Source: Anaeramoeba flamelloides (Eukaryota; Metamonada; Anaeramoebidae). Taken from it: DNA of 64,000 bases. The DNA lies in NCBI GenBank assembly GCA_027625915.1, contig JANTQA010000030.1:2604001-2668000 (forward strand), read 5' to 3'. Below are positions 35,545 to 48,736 of this stretch, piece after piece. How positions within the stretch are numbered: the first letter of the stretch is position 1; each line of letters starts with the position of its first letter. The position numbers and the translations under genes are program-made. The notes under the pieces are model-generated. The model did not search any database. It was not told the DNA's origin and saw nothing but the letters and a program-made list of their open reading frames with translations.

Positions 35545-38354
35545 TATAAATAAAAATATGATGATCATCGTTACAAAATATTAATTATTGAGTAAAATAT
35601 CTCAATAACTAAAAATTAACTTCAATGTTACTACCTAATCATTAATTGACAGATTTTTTTTTATTTGTCTTAATTATCATTTTCTTGTTTGTTAATTATT
35701 ATTTTTTTGCTTTTTCCAATATTACACCCCTAATAAAATTTATTATATTTTTTTATTTTTATCTCTGATAAGTCCTTTGTTTTTTTTCGTAAATGAATTT
35801 CATTTTTCTTTTGTTTAATTAACAAAATATGTTTTTAGTCAATAATTTCATTAATGAGTGAGCCACTTACCGTGAATTTGCTCCATATTCAAGTGGTGAC
35901 TTGTCGCTAAGAATTGATATGTAGAATTGAACTTCTTTTGGTTGAAAAAATTTAAAGAACATAAAAAAAAAAATTTCATAGGATGTTCATTGTAAAAAAT
36001 TCAATCAAATAACAAGAAAAATTTCAAATGATCCTCAATTTCAAAAATTCAAATAATAAAAAAAATAATTTACAAGGATCTAAAAAGCTATTATGCAAAT
36101 AATAATTATAAAAAACTATTGGATTTCTTTGTAACAAACTGCAAATTACAAAAAATGTTTGAAAGGATTTCCATTGACAAAAAATACAATTAAAAAATAA
36201 ATTTTCATAAAATTCCTTCATCAATAAAAATCCAAATTCAATAAGAAAAGAGATTTAAAAATTCCTAATTTCAAAACAAATCCAAATTGAAAAAAATAAA
36301 AACAAGTTTTTTTTTTTAATATTTCCAAATGTTTAAATTTTTTCTAATTTGATACAAATTATTTTTTTTTAGGTAAAAAATTGAAAATATTTAATCTAAT
36401 TTGGATTGTTTTGTAACCCTCTATTCCAGACAAAGTAAGAATTTTGTAATATTCTTTCTTTTCAAATAACCCCTTTGGGAAATAGAAAAATTCAGAAAAA
36501 AATCTTGGAGATCTCGAAAACCACTTAAGAGAGATACTCCAAAACTTACATATCCGAGCTTTTAAAATTATAAAACAATATGGTTAAATTAAAAATCAAG
36601 TGAATCTCTTGAGAACTTTTTTTCTGAAAATATCCTAGTTTTTCATTGTTGGCTTTTAATAAGATTAACCATTTCTCACATTTTATTTTATTTTTTTTTA
36701 TTTATACACATTCACTCCGAAAAATTGTTAAAAAAATGAATTATGACAATTTCAAAATTGATTTCATTGATTCACTTTTTATATTTTTTTCGTTTTTTCT
36801 ATTATTCAATGATATGGAATTGTGTTTTTATTTTTTTTTAATACTAGGTCCATTGAAAACAAGTAAAAAGGGGGTTATTCTAATGTCACTGAAAGAATAG
36901 AAATGATTACAAGATATATCATATTTATTTATTTTGCAATTTTCTTACATTTCTACAATTTTAAACCAAAATGAACATTTTTGCTTTTTTTTTTTCAATT
37001 AATTATCTTAGTATTTTAGTTTTTTAATTTTTAAGAAAATATATAGAATTATTAGATTTATTTTATAGCTATATCAACTATTCACTCAGGTAACAGACTT
37101 CTTATTTTTTCTTTGTTCTCCAATTTCATTTATAAGAAAGAATTGATATTTGAAAACTTTGTTTAATTTCATCAAAGAGAAACAATATTGAAATTACCAT
37201 TTGTTTTTGTATTTTCCAAATAATTTATTTAATAATATTATATTTTAAAAAAATTGAATTTTGGTATGTTAAAAGTTTTGAAATAAACCCCAATTCAAAA
37301 ATTTTTAATACACCAAAATTCGATTTGTGATAAAAAAAAATTATTTAATCAATTCAAGAATATTTACCAAATAAGAGCCATTCGCTAATTGAAATGTTAA
37401 CACTTTTTTATAAATTATAATACTGACAAAACAAACAAATAAATAATTATCAATTCAAATAAATCATAGGGTGTGTTAAAAATTTTGGAGAGAGTAAAAA
37501 AAAAAAATTGATTGGTAAATTGGTATAAATTCTATTAGGAATTATTGATCGATCAAATGGTTAGATACTACCAACTAATTTTATTTGAGAGCTTCTATTT
37601 TGAACAACTCAACTTTAACACAATATCAATTGTTCAAAAAAAAATTGATCGAACAAAACAAGTTACGTAATTCAAACAATGAAATGAAAACAAAAACTCA
37701 AAGATGAAAAAATGATTTTCATATTTGACAAAAATCAAAATTATCTTCAATTTCAATGAAATTGTATTATAGTGATTGTTTGGAACGTTTTAGCTGTGTC
37801 GAAAATTTTGAATTTTAGTTTAGAATTTCCTTACTTAAAGAACAAAAAAATATTTTTAAAAAAAAAAAAAAAAATCCCAATCATACCGAATTATTATGAA
37901 ATTATCTTAAAACATTAAAAAAAAAATAAATTCTTAAATTTTTATTCTGGAAAATAAAAAAAAATATTAAAAATGAATGAAAGAATTGATGAATAAACGA
38001 TATTTATTAATATCGTTTAAAATATGTTTCTTAAATATAGTTGTTTTAGAAATGTGAAACCAAAAATTTTTCAAATGAACCTTTAAAATATACAGCAACT
38101 TTCAATAGATAGATTTTTTAAGGCTATATTAAAAAAAAATTTTTTTCATCCCTTTTTAAAACGACGTTAATAGAAATATAAAAATGAAAAACAATAAAAA
38201 TTAAAAAATTTAAATTAAAATAAAAAATTAGTTTAAAATAAAAAAAAGTCAAAAAAAAAATAAAGTAGAAAATCTTTTAAAAACGATTTCTAAAATTAAA
38301 ATAATAAATAAAAAAAAATTATTCAAAATTATTAAGAATAAAAATGAATAAAAC
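35545..38354. other. Intergenic between convergent genes
   Basis: Lies between the 3' ends of the RING/TRAF gene (+) and the sorting nexin (-). It contains R1 copy 5. Open frames at 36,024-36,224 and 36,646-36,900 are Phe/Leu- or Lys-rich shadows of T/A tracts, and I do not support them. Confidence 0.6.
37248..37821 (+). mobile_element. Repeat family R1, copy 5, with a duplicated inverted end
   Basis: The full copy runs 37,284-37,821. Immediately before it, 37,248-37,283 (TTGAATTTTGGTATGTTAAA...) is an inverted copy of the element's own left end, so two left termini meet head to head. Of all copies it resembles copy 1 most closely (long identical runs), suggesting the youngest pair. Confidence 0.8.
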
Positions 38355-41274
38355 TTAATTATCTGATTTATCAGTTTCATTTTCTAAAAATGATTGATTC
38401 TGATCAACAAATTTTCTAAATACAAACAGCAGGCTTCTTTCAAAAGCAAATTGGGACATGGCATAATCTAATAAAGTGTTTTTATAATCGGAAATTGTAT
38501 TTTTATTATATCTTTTTAATTCGCTAGTTAAAATTTTTGTGGAATCTTTATAATTTTTGATTGAATTTTTCATTTTATTTTCTGCAATAATTAATTCTTC
38601 GTGAGCTTTATTTTCTTTTGGGTTATTACTTTGATGCAATTTTTCATATTTATTTTTTTTTGATTCATATTCCTGGATTGCCTTTTTTTTTTTTTTTGAA
38701 AGATTCGAATAACATGCAAATGGCTCCTTTAATGCATGCGATTGTCTTAAAAATTCACTGAAGGCGTCACCTATCACTTCCTTTTCCTGGTTACCCTTTT
38801 CTATAAACAAATCCGAAATCACACTTACCGCTTGCCCAAACGAACTCCACAGGGAAGACTCAGATTCCTCTTCTTCGATGTTGCTGATCACTGTGTGTAT
38901 CAAATTTGGCATCCCACAATATAAAGAGCCATGCTCTTCCTTGACATCGATCATTGAATTTATATTATTTGATAATTTTTCTGTATCCTTTTCGAATTCA
39001 TTGAGTGATTTTTGCTTTTCATCAAGCATTTCTGGATCCATTTCCTGATTATTTTCCAGAAATTTATTGAATGCCTTTTGGAATGAATTAGTTTCTCCGC
39101 TCTTGGCCACTACTTTTTTTTCTTGTTTCTTTTTTTCTTTGTCATTAGAATCAGAATCAGAACCAGAATCAGAACCAGAATCAGAATTAGAATTAGATTT
39201 TTTAAGTTTACCATTGCTATTTTCAGCTTCATCTTCCCCTACATTTCCTAATTTACATTTCACCAATTCAGATGTTTTAGTTGTATCATCGACTGTGAAA
39301 AATAATCGAAAACTTTCGGTCCATGCCAAGACTGGATGATCAGCAATAGTCGTAAGAAATTTTTCCATTGCTCTTCTTCTCCTTTCGATCATTGTTTCAT
39401 TAAACCGGTCCTTGCCCTTCGCCGGGACGACGGGAACAATAAATTGTGGTGCCTCAGTTACCATCATATTCCGTAACCAAGAAAAATCAGAATATCTTCG
39501 CTCAGTGTGTCCCGAATAGCCAGTTTTGGTTATTCTAAAATCAACACCATATGTGGTCCAATGAGATCTCCCTTGACTCATTCTTACAGGCCTTGATAGT
39601 TTAATATTAAAATATGGGCCCGTATTTTCTGTATTTTTTAAGACTTTAATTTCTTGTTTTTGATATAATTTTCTTTTCCTTTCTTTTTCTTTTTGAATTT
39701 GCTCCATTTGTAATTTTTCTTTTTCACTCAGCTGTTTTTCTTTGTTTCTTTTCTTTTTTTTTATTCTTTTTGTTTTTGCTTTTGTTTTTGTTTTTGCTTT
39801 TGTTTTTGTTTTTGCTTTTGTTTTTATTTTTTTAGTTATTGTTTTTGTTTTTGTTGTTTTTGTTGTTGTTGTTGTTGTTGTAATAGTTGTCTTTTCATTT
39901 CCATTGTCATTTTCATTTTCTTTTGGAGTTTCCGTTTTGATTTTTATAGTATTTTCAAATTCTAATTTTTTCCTTCTTGGTGGCCTTCTTCCTGGTCTTC
40001 CCTTGGCTCTCCTTTGTGGTGCAAGCCTTTTTGTATTTTTTGTTTTTTTATTTAGAAGATCTTTTTGCTTTTCATCCATTTGCACAATTGAAATTACAGT
40101 AACTTCTCCTTTTTTTGTTTTTGTCTTTTTTGGAATAGTCATCTTTTGTTTTGGCTTTGCTTTGTTTTTTTTTTTTGTTCCACTTTGTTTGGAATCTTTT
40201 TTTTTTGATCCTAAATTTAATTTGGGTTTTTTAATTTTAAAACTAAACCCTCCTTTCTTCTTTTTTTTCGTTTTCGTTTTTTTATTTTTTTCTTCTTTTT
40301 CTTCCTTTTTGATTTTGGTTTTCTTTGTTTCTGTTTGAGTTTTGTTTTTGGTGTTTCCTTTATTTTCTTCGTTTTTCTTTTTGAGGTTATTTTTCGCAAA
40401 CATTTGGGATAATTCGCTTGTTACATTTTGTTGTTGAAGCTTACCTGTTGGTTGGATTTTTTTCTTTTGTTGATTAGTGATCTGATCGTTTTTCTTTTTA
40501 TCATCAGTTTGCTCGTTTTCAGATTTGGAATCTGAACCAGAATCAGAATCAGAATCAGATTTTGATTCAGAACTTTCGCTTGAGGTGGATTTTGTTGTCT
40601 TTTTTTGTTCTTTTTCTTTTTTTTCCTTCTCTTTTTGTTTTTTTTCTTGTTCTTCTTTTTCCTTTTTTTTTCTTTCTTCTTCTTCTTTTTCTTTCTGTTT
40701 TCTTTCTTTTTCCTTCTGTAATTTTTCTCGTTCTTTCTGTTTTTTTTCTTTTTCTTTCTTTTCCTTCGCTTTTTGTTTTTTTTCCTGCTCTTCTTTCTCT
40801 TTTTGTTCTCTTTCTTTTTCTTTCTGTAATCTTTCCTTTTCTTTCTTTTCTTTTTCTTTTCTTTCTTTCTCTTTTTTTTCCTTCTCTTTTTTTTCTTTCT
40901 CTTTTTTTTCCTTCTCTTTTCTTTCTTTCTCTTTTTTTTCTTTTTCTTTTTTTTCTTTCTCTTTTTTTTCTTTTTCTTTTTTTTCTTTCTCTTTTTTTTC
41001 CTTTTCTTTTTTTTCTTTTTCTTCTTTCTCTTTTTTTTCTTTCTCTTTTTGAATTTCTATTTTCTTGAGTTGTTCTTCAGTTAATTCTTCAGCAGACGAT
41101 GCCGTTTCATATTCAGAAGACGCTGTTTCATATTCAGAACTTGCAGTTACGTATTCAGAACTTGCAGTTTCATATTCAGAACTTCCCTATAAATTTAACA
41201 AAAATAGAAAATTGTGAATTTTTGTTAGTTTGCTGTTTTATTTTGGTTGGAAATGAAATTTTACTTACAGACAT
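38355..41274 (-). CDS. PX-BAR sorting nexin with long charged N-terminus
   Basis: Two exons: a 6-nt first exon, 41274-41269 (Met-Ser), then GTAAGT, and 41186-38355 from an AG acceptor, phase 0, giving 945 aa. The reading frame is continuous from 41,186 to the TAA although it contains few Met codons. N-terminus: repeats of SSEYETA/SSEYVTA, then about 150 residues of KEKEKK, a Ser-Asp patch (SESKSDSDSDSGSDS), then more Lys-rich sequence. The PX domain spans residues 525-634: RRYSDFSWL (phosphoinositide-binding Arg), IVPVVPAKGK and RRRAMEKFL are the family landmarks. From about 720 to the end is a helical Vps5/SNX1-type BAR region. Expected to bind PI3P on endosomes and shape retromer-type tubules. 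N-termini of SNX1/2 are normally far shorter and not this basic. Confidence 0.88.
40600..41060 (-). repeat. Lys/Glu-coding purine-rich tandem array
   Basis: Within the sorting-nexin exon, units of about 12-18 nt (T/C-only on the + strand) encode KEKEKK. Near-identical neighbouring units imply expansion by slippage. The opposite strand is spuriously open because it is nearly all pyrimidine. Confidence 0.85.
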
Positions 41275-41899
41275 TTTTGTGGTTTTAAGGCAAAAGTTTT
41301 TAAAAAAAAATGAAAAAATGAAGATGGAAATTTCAAAAAGTGTATAAAAATTTTTTTAAAGGTTGTGTACTTTAATAAAACCTTTTTTTCATAAAAGACA
41401 AACCTGAGTCCCTTGAACCAATAACCATTGCCGAAAAAAAAGATTAACAGTGATTGTAATTGCGAATATCCTGAGAGGGAAATATAAGATAAATGAATCA
41501 AAGAAAAAATAATTTTATTAAAGACAAAATAAAGCATTCAACACAATAACTGTTTTTATGGAACTTAATTTTTTATTCAAGTTTTTTTTTGCAATTTTAC
41601 TGATTAAAAAATTGTGAACAATATGTTAGAATTATTTGGGAAATAAATAGGAATAAATTTCAGATGATTATCTTTTTTTAATTCGGAACATTTACTTAAT
41701 TTAGCATTCTTAAGCAAAACAAGTTCTTCAAATGCCCATATATAGTAAAAATGCCCAGCAAATAAATAGAGATCATAATTGCCATCTATTTCTTTGAAAA
41801 CATTATTTATTTTTAAACAGATAAAATTCGTTATTCAATCGGTTTTTTTTTTTAATTAGCAAATTGAAGAATAATTTTAAAATAGTATTTTATGCCCAT

Positions 41900-42740
41900 A
41901 CCTTTAAAAAAAATTAGTATTATTATAAAAAAAGTAATGGAAACGACTTAATTTTTTAAATAATTTTTTTATTTTACCAGTAATATTGTTTTTATCGCTA
42001 TAATAAGGGTAGCTATAACTATCAAAGTTTTAAAGTCATTTTAAAATATTTACCCAGAAAATTTATTTGGTTTAGTATAAAATTAAAATTTCGAATTTTT
42101 TAATTAAGTTTTACCTGAGATATTTTTGAATTAATTTTTTTATCCTTTGAAAAGATAATTGAATTTTTATCCCAATTATGCTTTGAATCTCGATTTAGAT
42201 TGTTTTTACTAAAACCAAATAATTGGTTAAAAATAATTGCTAAATTCAACATTTCGTTATCAATTTTTTTTCATTTTTTTGAAAACTAGATAACAACTAA
42301 TTTTCTCACTTTGAAGTATAATTAATTTTTACCTTAATAGAACTAAATTTCAGAGGAAAAATCTTCGATCAAAATTAGATTTATTTAATCACCTATATAC
42401 TACCAAATTATTTGTATTATTTACTAAGATTTCAATTCAAATATTAATAATTAAAAATAATAACAATTTATAATTGTTTTATTTCAAAATCAAAATTTTC
42501 CTACATAAAAATATGTTATAAATTTGATCAATAAACTTAATTATTAATAAAAATAATATTTTTTTTTTTTTTTTAAATTGAGTTTTATATTCTGGTCATT
42601 TGAAATTTTTATTTCAAAAAATAGATCCAAATTAATAAATATTTTAGATGAAGTTAACTCATACATTTCATAAGCCAAAACACAATTTAAACAAAATATT
42701 TTTACAAGATCTTTGCAAGATTTCCACTTATTTTGAAAAA
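41900..42740 (+). repeat. R3 inner-segment copy
   Basis: Follows the order of 4,200-5,000 and 27,960-28,750. TATCGCTATAATAAGG-GTAGCTATAA parallels GTGTAGTTATAA, and the end (TTAATAAATATTTTAGATG...GCAAGATTTCCA) parallels the other two copies. It is the most diverged of the three. Confidence 0.5.
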
Positions 42741-43802
42741 AAAAAAATAATTAAATAAAAAAGAAATAAATACCTTTGAAAAATTTTTGTACCTATACAA
42801 TTCCTATTCATTTTTTTTTTTATTTTTTCAATCCAGATACATTCTGTAGAAACATTTTCTGATCAAAAAGGAGTTTTACACATTTGATTGACCAACTTAA
42901 ATCTAAAATCTTTATTTTTACTATTGGACCCATCCAAAACGAATATTGCATTATTGTGGCACTATAATAATTTATAATAATTTAAACTAATTTCCATTTA
43001 TTACAACTATTCCAAAGCTATAGCGATTTTGATTTTTTTCTTCTCGCAATTTGATTCTTAGTGAGATTTTTAAAAATTTAAATTTGATGATAAAAAAGCC
43101 CCTATTGAAAACAATTTTTATGGTTTGAGTTCATAAGAAAAATAACCTTACTACATAATAGAAAAAAAAAGCCTTTTGAAGAATAAATTCTAAGTATTTC
43201 CCCAGACAATTTCAATATTTGATGTCATTTTGGATTCTGAAAATATATTTTTTGTATATCCAAAAAAATTCTTGAATATTAGTCATTGACGAAAAAATAT
43301 TTTCGATATAAGCTTACTTATTCTTATATTTAACTTTTTAAAAATCTCAATAAGCTTCAAAATCTGATTTACCCAAAATTTAAAGGTAAAATTAAAAAAC
43401 ATTTAACTTTATTAATAAACAAAATCAATCCATTATTAATATTCAAAAAAGAAAAAAAAACAAACTATTTTTGGTATTATTATAAGAAGATTAGAATATA
43501 TAGAATTATAGTGTAATTATAGTCAAATAGATATTGACTTATTTTCAATCAATTATAATTTGATTAATTATTTCAATAATATTTCTAAAATTAATACACC
43601 TCTGATATAATAAAATGAAAATAAAAAATATTTATTTTACAATGAAAAATTATAATTAAATCTTATTGTAAAATCACTTTCAAATTATGGAAAAACTAAT
43701 GGAAAGTGCGTAGGATTTTTCTAATTTTTGAAATAAAATTTAAATTAAATAAATTTTTGGTATATTTCAAAAATTAAAAAAAAACCTAACAATATGTGCC
43801 AA

Positions 43803-43873
43803 GGTTTTCCAGAATTTTTAAGAATTGAATAAAATCTTTGATTTTACTCCATTATTTTAAATTCTGGAAAACC
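43803..43873. repeat. 15-bp perfect hairpin
   Basis: GGTTTTCCAGAATTT and AAATTCTGGAAAACC pair perfectly around a 41-base loop. It lies far from any gene; function unknown. Confidence 0.75.
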
Positions 43874-44159
43874 GAACAGCCACATGAGGAAATTAATTTC
43901 TTCCCTTAAAAATAATAAAAAATCTTTTCCCACCTTTTCCATAAAAATTCTTTATTAATAAAAACATGATATTTTAGACATCAGAACACAAGCGAACAAA
44001 AATTCTCAGACTGGAGAAATTATTAATATTCAAATTTGATTAAATTCTTAATTTGTCAAATTCCGATTTTTTTAAAAAATAATTATTTATATTGAAATAT
44101 ATTGTCTTTATGACTTTAAAAAACTTTTTTGTACATTCACGTAGGATAGGGTATTTTTA

Positions 44160-44560
44160 GAGAAGGTATATTAGGATATTTTTACCAATATTTTGAAAAA
44201 AAAATTATAATTAAGAGATTAATTAGACTTTTGCAACTTGTTTTAAGGGAAAAAAATTTCTACTTAACTTAACGTAGGTAGATTAAAATTGAGTTTGAAG
44301 AATTTTTTTAAAGATTTAGTATTTGTGATTTCAACATTGTTGGATTTTCTACAATTTAAGTAATAAAATACCCTCAATCATAAAATAATCTTTTTGATTT
44401 TACCTCTCAGAACCATCAAAAAAATCTGAAAAACACCCAAACCAATGAAAGTAATTGATAGACTCTTTAAATATTCAAACAATTTCAAATTTGACCAATT
44501 TTGAAATTTAATAATTCACCCTTTGAAAACCCGTTTTACAAGTTTATAATACTCAACTTT
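44160..44560 (-). repeat. R3 fragment, inverted
   Basis: The reverse complement aligns with about 3,400-3,720. Shared blocks include TTACTTAAATTGTAGAAAAT, CCAACAATGTTGAAATC and GTTGCAAAAGTCTAAT. Confidence 0.65.
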
Positions 44561-45190
44561 CACAACTTTTAATAACGAAAAAATATTAACTCACAATTTT
44601 TTACTCATCAATATTTTCATTTTAAAAGACAGAACATTACCCCAATTGACTTATCGTTTATTGTTATTTTCTCCATCTTTTTTTTTTTTTCAACATGATC
44701 TTTCGCAAAAAAAAAAACAAAAACAAAAAAAAATGGTCTTATTTAATAAAAAATGATCAAAAAAAAACAAAAATTTGAAAAAAAAAAAAAAAGAAAGAAA
44801 AAAAAGATAAAGAAAAAGGAAAACAAAAGATAAACAAAAATTTGAAAAAGACTGATCCAAAAATTTGAAAAATTTTTTTGATAAAAATATCGGACCAAAC
44901 CACTCAAAATAACTTCCAATAACATTATAAAATGGATCAGTATTTTTGAAAAATGGTTTGTATTGTAATTTATTTGCAATTTTCATTTTTTATTCATTGT
45001 TATCCAAAAAAAAAAAAAAAAAATAATTCAAAATATAATTTAAATTAAATGGTGAAATTAAAATTAAACCCTTAACAAAAAAGATTGTTATTTTTTAAAA
45101 ATTATTTATTTATCATATAAAATTAATTGTATGTTATTTTTCGGGTTTTATTTAAAAAAAAATATTTTTTTTTTTTTAATTTCCGATAAA

Positions 45191-45759
45191 TTATTTCCAA
45201 AAATATAATTTTAGAAACAGTTTAAGTAAAGGAAATTTCAATATAGTTGTTATTAAAAAAAAAATCACAACGATCGGGATGGGATATAAAAATATTACAG
45301 ATTTTTTAATGAAAGGAAGTGTTTTATACCCTAAAAAGGTCAAATAAAAATAATAACATAAAGCAAACGTAAAAATTATATTGCCAATTATGACTGAAAA
45401 CAAGGATTCTGAAATAATCAGAGGCAATAAAATATATTGTATAACGTTTGTAAGAATAAAATACCCAAAGTAAGAATTACAATGAACATCAAATGCATAT
45501 AACGGTTCCACCTTTTGAGCTACCCTATGGTACCCAGGGTTTGTTCTAAAATATTGGTTTGTGATAAAGGAAGTTAAAAATGCAATGATTATCCCAACAA
45601 GCAAATAATCAAAAAAAAGATTTTTAACCATTACCCTTAAGAATTCCAAGAACCCACCAACTTTGAAACAGACACAAAATCCGATAGAAGACACTATTAC
45701 AAAAAACATTTGCAAGAAATGAAAACACGGATCATCACGTGACCATTGATCCTTTGTTT
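45191..45759 (-). CDS. UNC-50 / GMH1 family Golgi membrane protein (3' exon)
   Basis: Multi-spanning Golgi protein that in other eukaryotes binds Arf exchange factors of the GBF/Gea type and supports receptor trafficking. The family's signature strings are present in order: TKDQWSRDDPCF, then two hydrophobic spans, YAFDVHCNSYFGYF, YYFYLTFLGYKTLPFIKK, and a C-terminal Pro-rich membrane span ending FWK before TAA. Family members run about 250-260 aa with one further conserved block (a WQM motif and VYR) before TKDQW. Here the frame reaches an acceptor CTACTAACCTAATAG ending at 45,760, which contains a perfect TACTAAC branch-point. The frame leaves one base needed from the previous exon. I could not find that exon on the minus strand up to 49 kb. 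An in-frame ATG at 45,790 lies inside the presumed intron. Confidence 0.85.
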
Positions 45760-46217
45760 CTATTAGGTTAGTAGAGAATAAAATTAGCATTAGAAAAAGA
45801 TTAAAATTTTAATAAATATTTTTAAAATTCGAATTATTGATTTAAGTGAGATTAGCATTATATAGAAAAATATTTTCACATTTTTTCCAAATTTTTAAAT
45901 TACGATCTAAAATCACATTCCCTTATTTCACTTTGGTTATTTGATTTTAATTATTTAACATATCTTATTGAAAAAATAAAAAAAAAATTAAATATCACAA
46001 ATGATTGTAATGTTAAATTCAAGTAATTGTTTTTGGAATTGGTAAATAAATTATTTTTTAAATTTTTTTACCAAACAAAAATTAAGACTACATTTAATTA
46101 TAACACCCTTTTCAGTTTTATATAAATTTTGACTTTTAAAAGGTTGTGTGACCCATCCAGGAAACTTTAATGAAATAGAGTAATTATTTAATAAAATATA
46201 AAAATTGTTTAAAAGAC

Positions 46218-46808
46218 ATAAGGCATTTCCAAAAAAGTGTGGCATTTTTTTTTTTATTTCATAAAAAATCATCTTTTTTAGTGGAGGTATTCATTAATTG
46301 GTAATACCAAATTAAGTTTCATATTAATATCGATTAAATCAATGTCTAAGGTTTTTTTTTCAAAATATTTTAGATGAAATCATTCTCAAAAAATGAAAAA
46401 AAAAAATGGCACTTTTTTTGGTGAAAACAATGTACAACCAATTTCAATAAAAAACTGGAAATAAGGAAAGGGCGCAAATGATTTTTTATACAACCAAATG
46501 CAGTTATATGTTTTTCATTCTATTTGAAAAGTTGTTGAGATTAAACAAGTTATGAAAACGATTTTTTCGGTCAAAAAGAATTTAATAAATACCAATTTTA
46601 ACCTCTAAAAAATATCAGATACAATCCAGATTAGAAAATTTAATATTTTTTATTTATGTAACACAATACTAAGAAAAAAAATTGAATTTTTATCAAGAAC
46701 CAATAAATGGTAGTTAATGATTTTGAATATTTAAATACTTTTTTGAAGATTGGGGTTAATAAATATATTTTAAAATAAATTTGCCCCACTTTCTTGGAAA
46801 TAGCTTAC
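46218..46808. mobile_element. Repeat family R4, complete-looking copy
   Basis: The ends are inverted: GGCATTTCCAAAAAAGTGTG on the left and, in reverse complement, GCTATTTCCAAGAAAGTGGG on the right. The right half matches 13,785-14,100. About 590 bp, no transposase. A minus frame (46,051-46,272) overlaps the left end, but its conservation is untested. Confidence 0.6.
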
Positions 46809-48736
46809 ATGTTGTCTATTAAATTAATAAAAAAAAAATTAATTAAGTAATATATTCCATATTGTATAATATTTTTTTAAAACACAACCACAAAATAAAT
46901 TGAACAATTTGAATAATTATTGAGCAATTATCTAGCAAGAATTTTAAAAATAAATTAAATTTTTCTGAAATTATTATTTTTAATAGTATTATTTTTAAAA
47001 AATTTTCAATTTTTTTTCGCAAACTAATTTTCTTTTTAATCAATTTTTATCAAATTTAATGCATTTATTTAAACCAAATTAATATCACATCATATCCATT
47101 CATTCATTAATAACTTTATTTTTAATGGGAAATATATGTTGTTTTGGACAATTGAAGTACTTTTTTTTGAGAAAATTATTTTTCAGGATTTATTTTCAGT
47201 TTGAAAATTAAATTAATTTATCAAGATTTAGACTCTCATTGCGTATGGTTAATAGTTTGAAATTTTTGATGAGGAAAAATTTTGATTTTCTGTGGTTTCT
47301 GTGGTTTCTGTGATTTCTGTGAAAAATTGGTTATCAAAATATCAAAATTTTAAAGAAAAAAGTAGAATCCTATTTGATAATTTAAAAAAAATTGAGAAAT
47401 TGAAAAATATTTTTAAATATCTAATGAACTTTTACTTTTTTTGAATCTAGTGGCCTTTTAATGTTTTGAAAACAAGAAAGGATTAAAGTTAATTTTTAAA
47501 AAGTATAGTGTTTTGCATCGCAAAATTTACCTGAAGGACAATTGACGCACCTTTTTAAATAATTTTCTCTAGTTTCGAGTTTTAAAAATAAATTTGAATG
47601 GATTAAGCAGTCTTAATCAAAATTTTGTTTTTTTTATCTTCTTGATCCTTACAGAATTCATCAAGAAGATAACAAAATTTTCTTTTCCAGATTTAAGGTT
47701 TCAAGAAAACCGAAAAATGTTTGTGTAATGTTTTAAAAATTGACTCCTTGATCTGAAATTCAAAGAGGTCTTTTTCGATAATGGTTACAGTTGAATAAAA
47801 AATATAACAAATTACATTTTTAAAATTTGGAATGAAATTATTTTTTTTAATTTAAAACCTTTTTTCAAATTCATAAATTAAACAACATCTATATCCCCAA
47901 AAAACAAATTCTGAATGCGGAAGTAAACCAAACAAAAAAGAATAAAGAAAGATCCGAAATCTTGTAAAACAAAATTTAAAACTGTTGATTATACAATTCC
48001 AAATAAGGTGTCTGTTGATAGAGTAGACCAAAGTATAAATGCTTATCCTTTTTAAACACAAGTATTTTTCTTGTAATTGATTTTTTTTTTTTTTTTTTTT
48101 CTCAAAAAATGTTAATTCCAAACACAAAATGATTTTTGGATCGATGGTTCAGAAAACAATTGGCAGGGTTGATTTTTTGTTTTGAATTGGCGAAAGTTTG
48201 AAGTTCTATTAATTGAAATTGATTTTAGGGGTAAACAGATCTTGAACCGCATCAATCTTTCAAGATGGTCTTGTTATTATTATTGTTTATAATGTTTAAA
48301 AAGAAATTCTATACTTCATTGATTCTGCGATAAACATGATGCTCATTTTCACAAACTGATTTAATTCCGTTCATTTTCTGAAGAAACAATTTATTGAAAA
48401 AAAAACAAACTTGGAAAACAAAAATATTTATTTGTACTTTTTATTTCAACTTTTTATCATTTGTTCTGATTCCTCAACATGCTTTTTAGTGGGTTAAATA
48501 GCTGATAGGTAGTTATATTTTTTCAATTGTGGAAAATGTAATTTTCTCCAAAATGCGTCAATCGTGTCAGAAATGACATATTTAAGGAAGTAAGTATAAG
48601 TTTAAGAATTGTTAAAAATTTTAATTGTTCCACCCTTACTGAAAAAAGATTATTTTGAGTGCCACGATATTGAAACTTTTAAACTAAAATATCATTCACT
48701 GATTTATTTGTGAAAAAAAAAAAAAAACGAACCCAA

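Larger units (their letters stand above)
41275..45190. other. Intergenic, sorting-nexin 5' flank to UNC-50 3' end
   Basis: Contains R3 copies at 41,900-42,740 and, inverted, 44,160-44,560, plus a short hairpin at 43,803-43,873. A minus frame starting 44,986 (MKIANKLQYKPFFKNTDPFY...) has gene-like composition for about 45 codons before collapsing into Phe runs; I cannot assign it. Nothing else is recognised. Confidence 0.55.

Noticed and set aside
39742-41068. Long plus-strand open frames rich in Phe/Ser/Val
   Set aside because: Complement of the Lys/Glu-coding part of the sorting nexin; open only because the strand is nearly stop-free pyrimidine.
44690-44986. 98-codon minus-strand frame downstream of UNC-50
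   Set aside because: The first 45 or so codons look gene-like, but the rest is Phe/Leu from T runs; no donor site or family to justify an exon.
48300-48385. Minus-strand ATG exon ending HHVYRRINE as a first exon of UNC-50
   Set aside because: It ends in phase 0 at its GTATAG donor, but the UNC-50 acceptor needs one leading base; no WQM motif is present.
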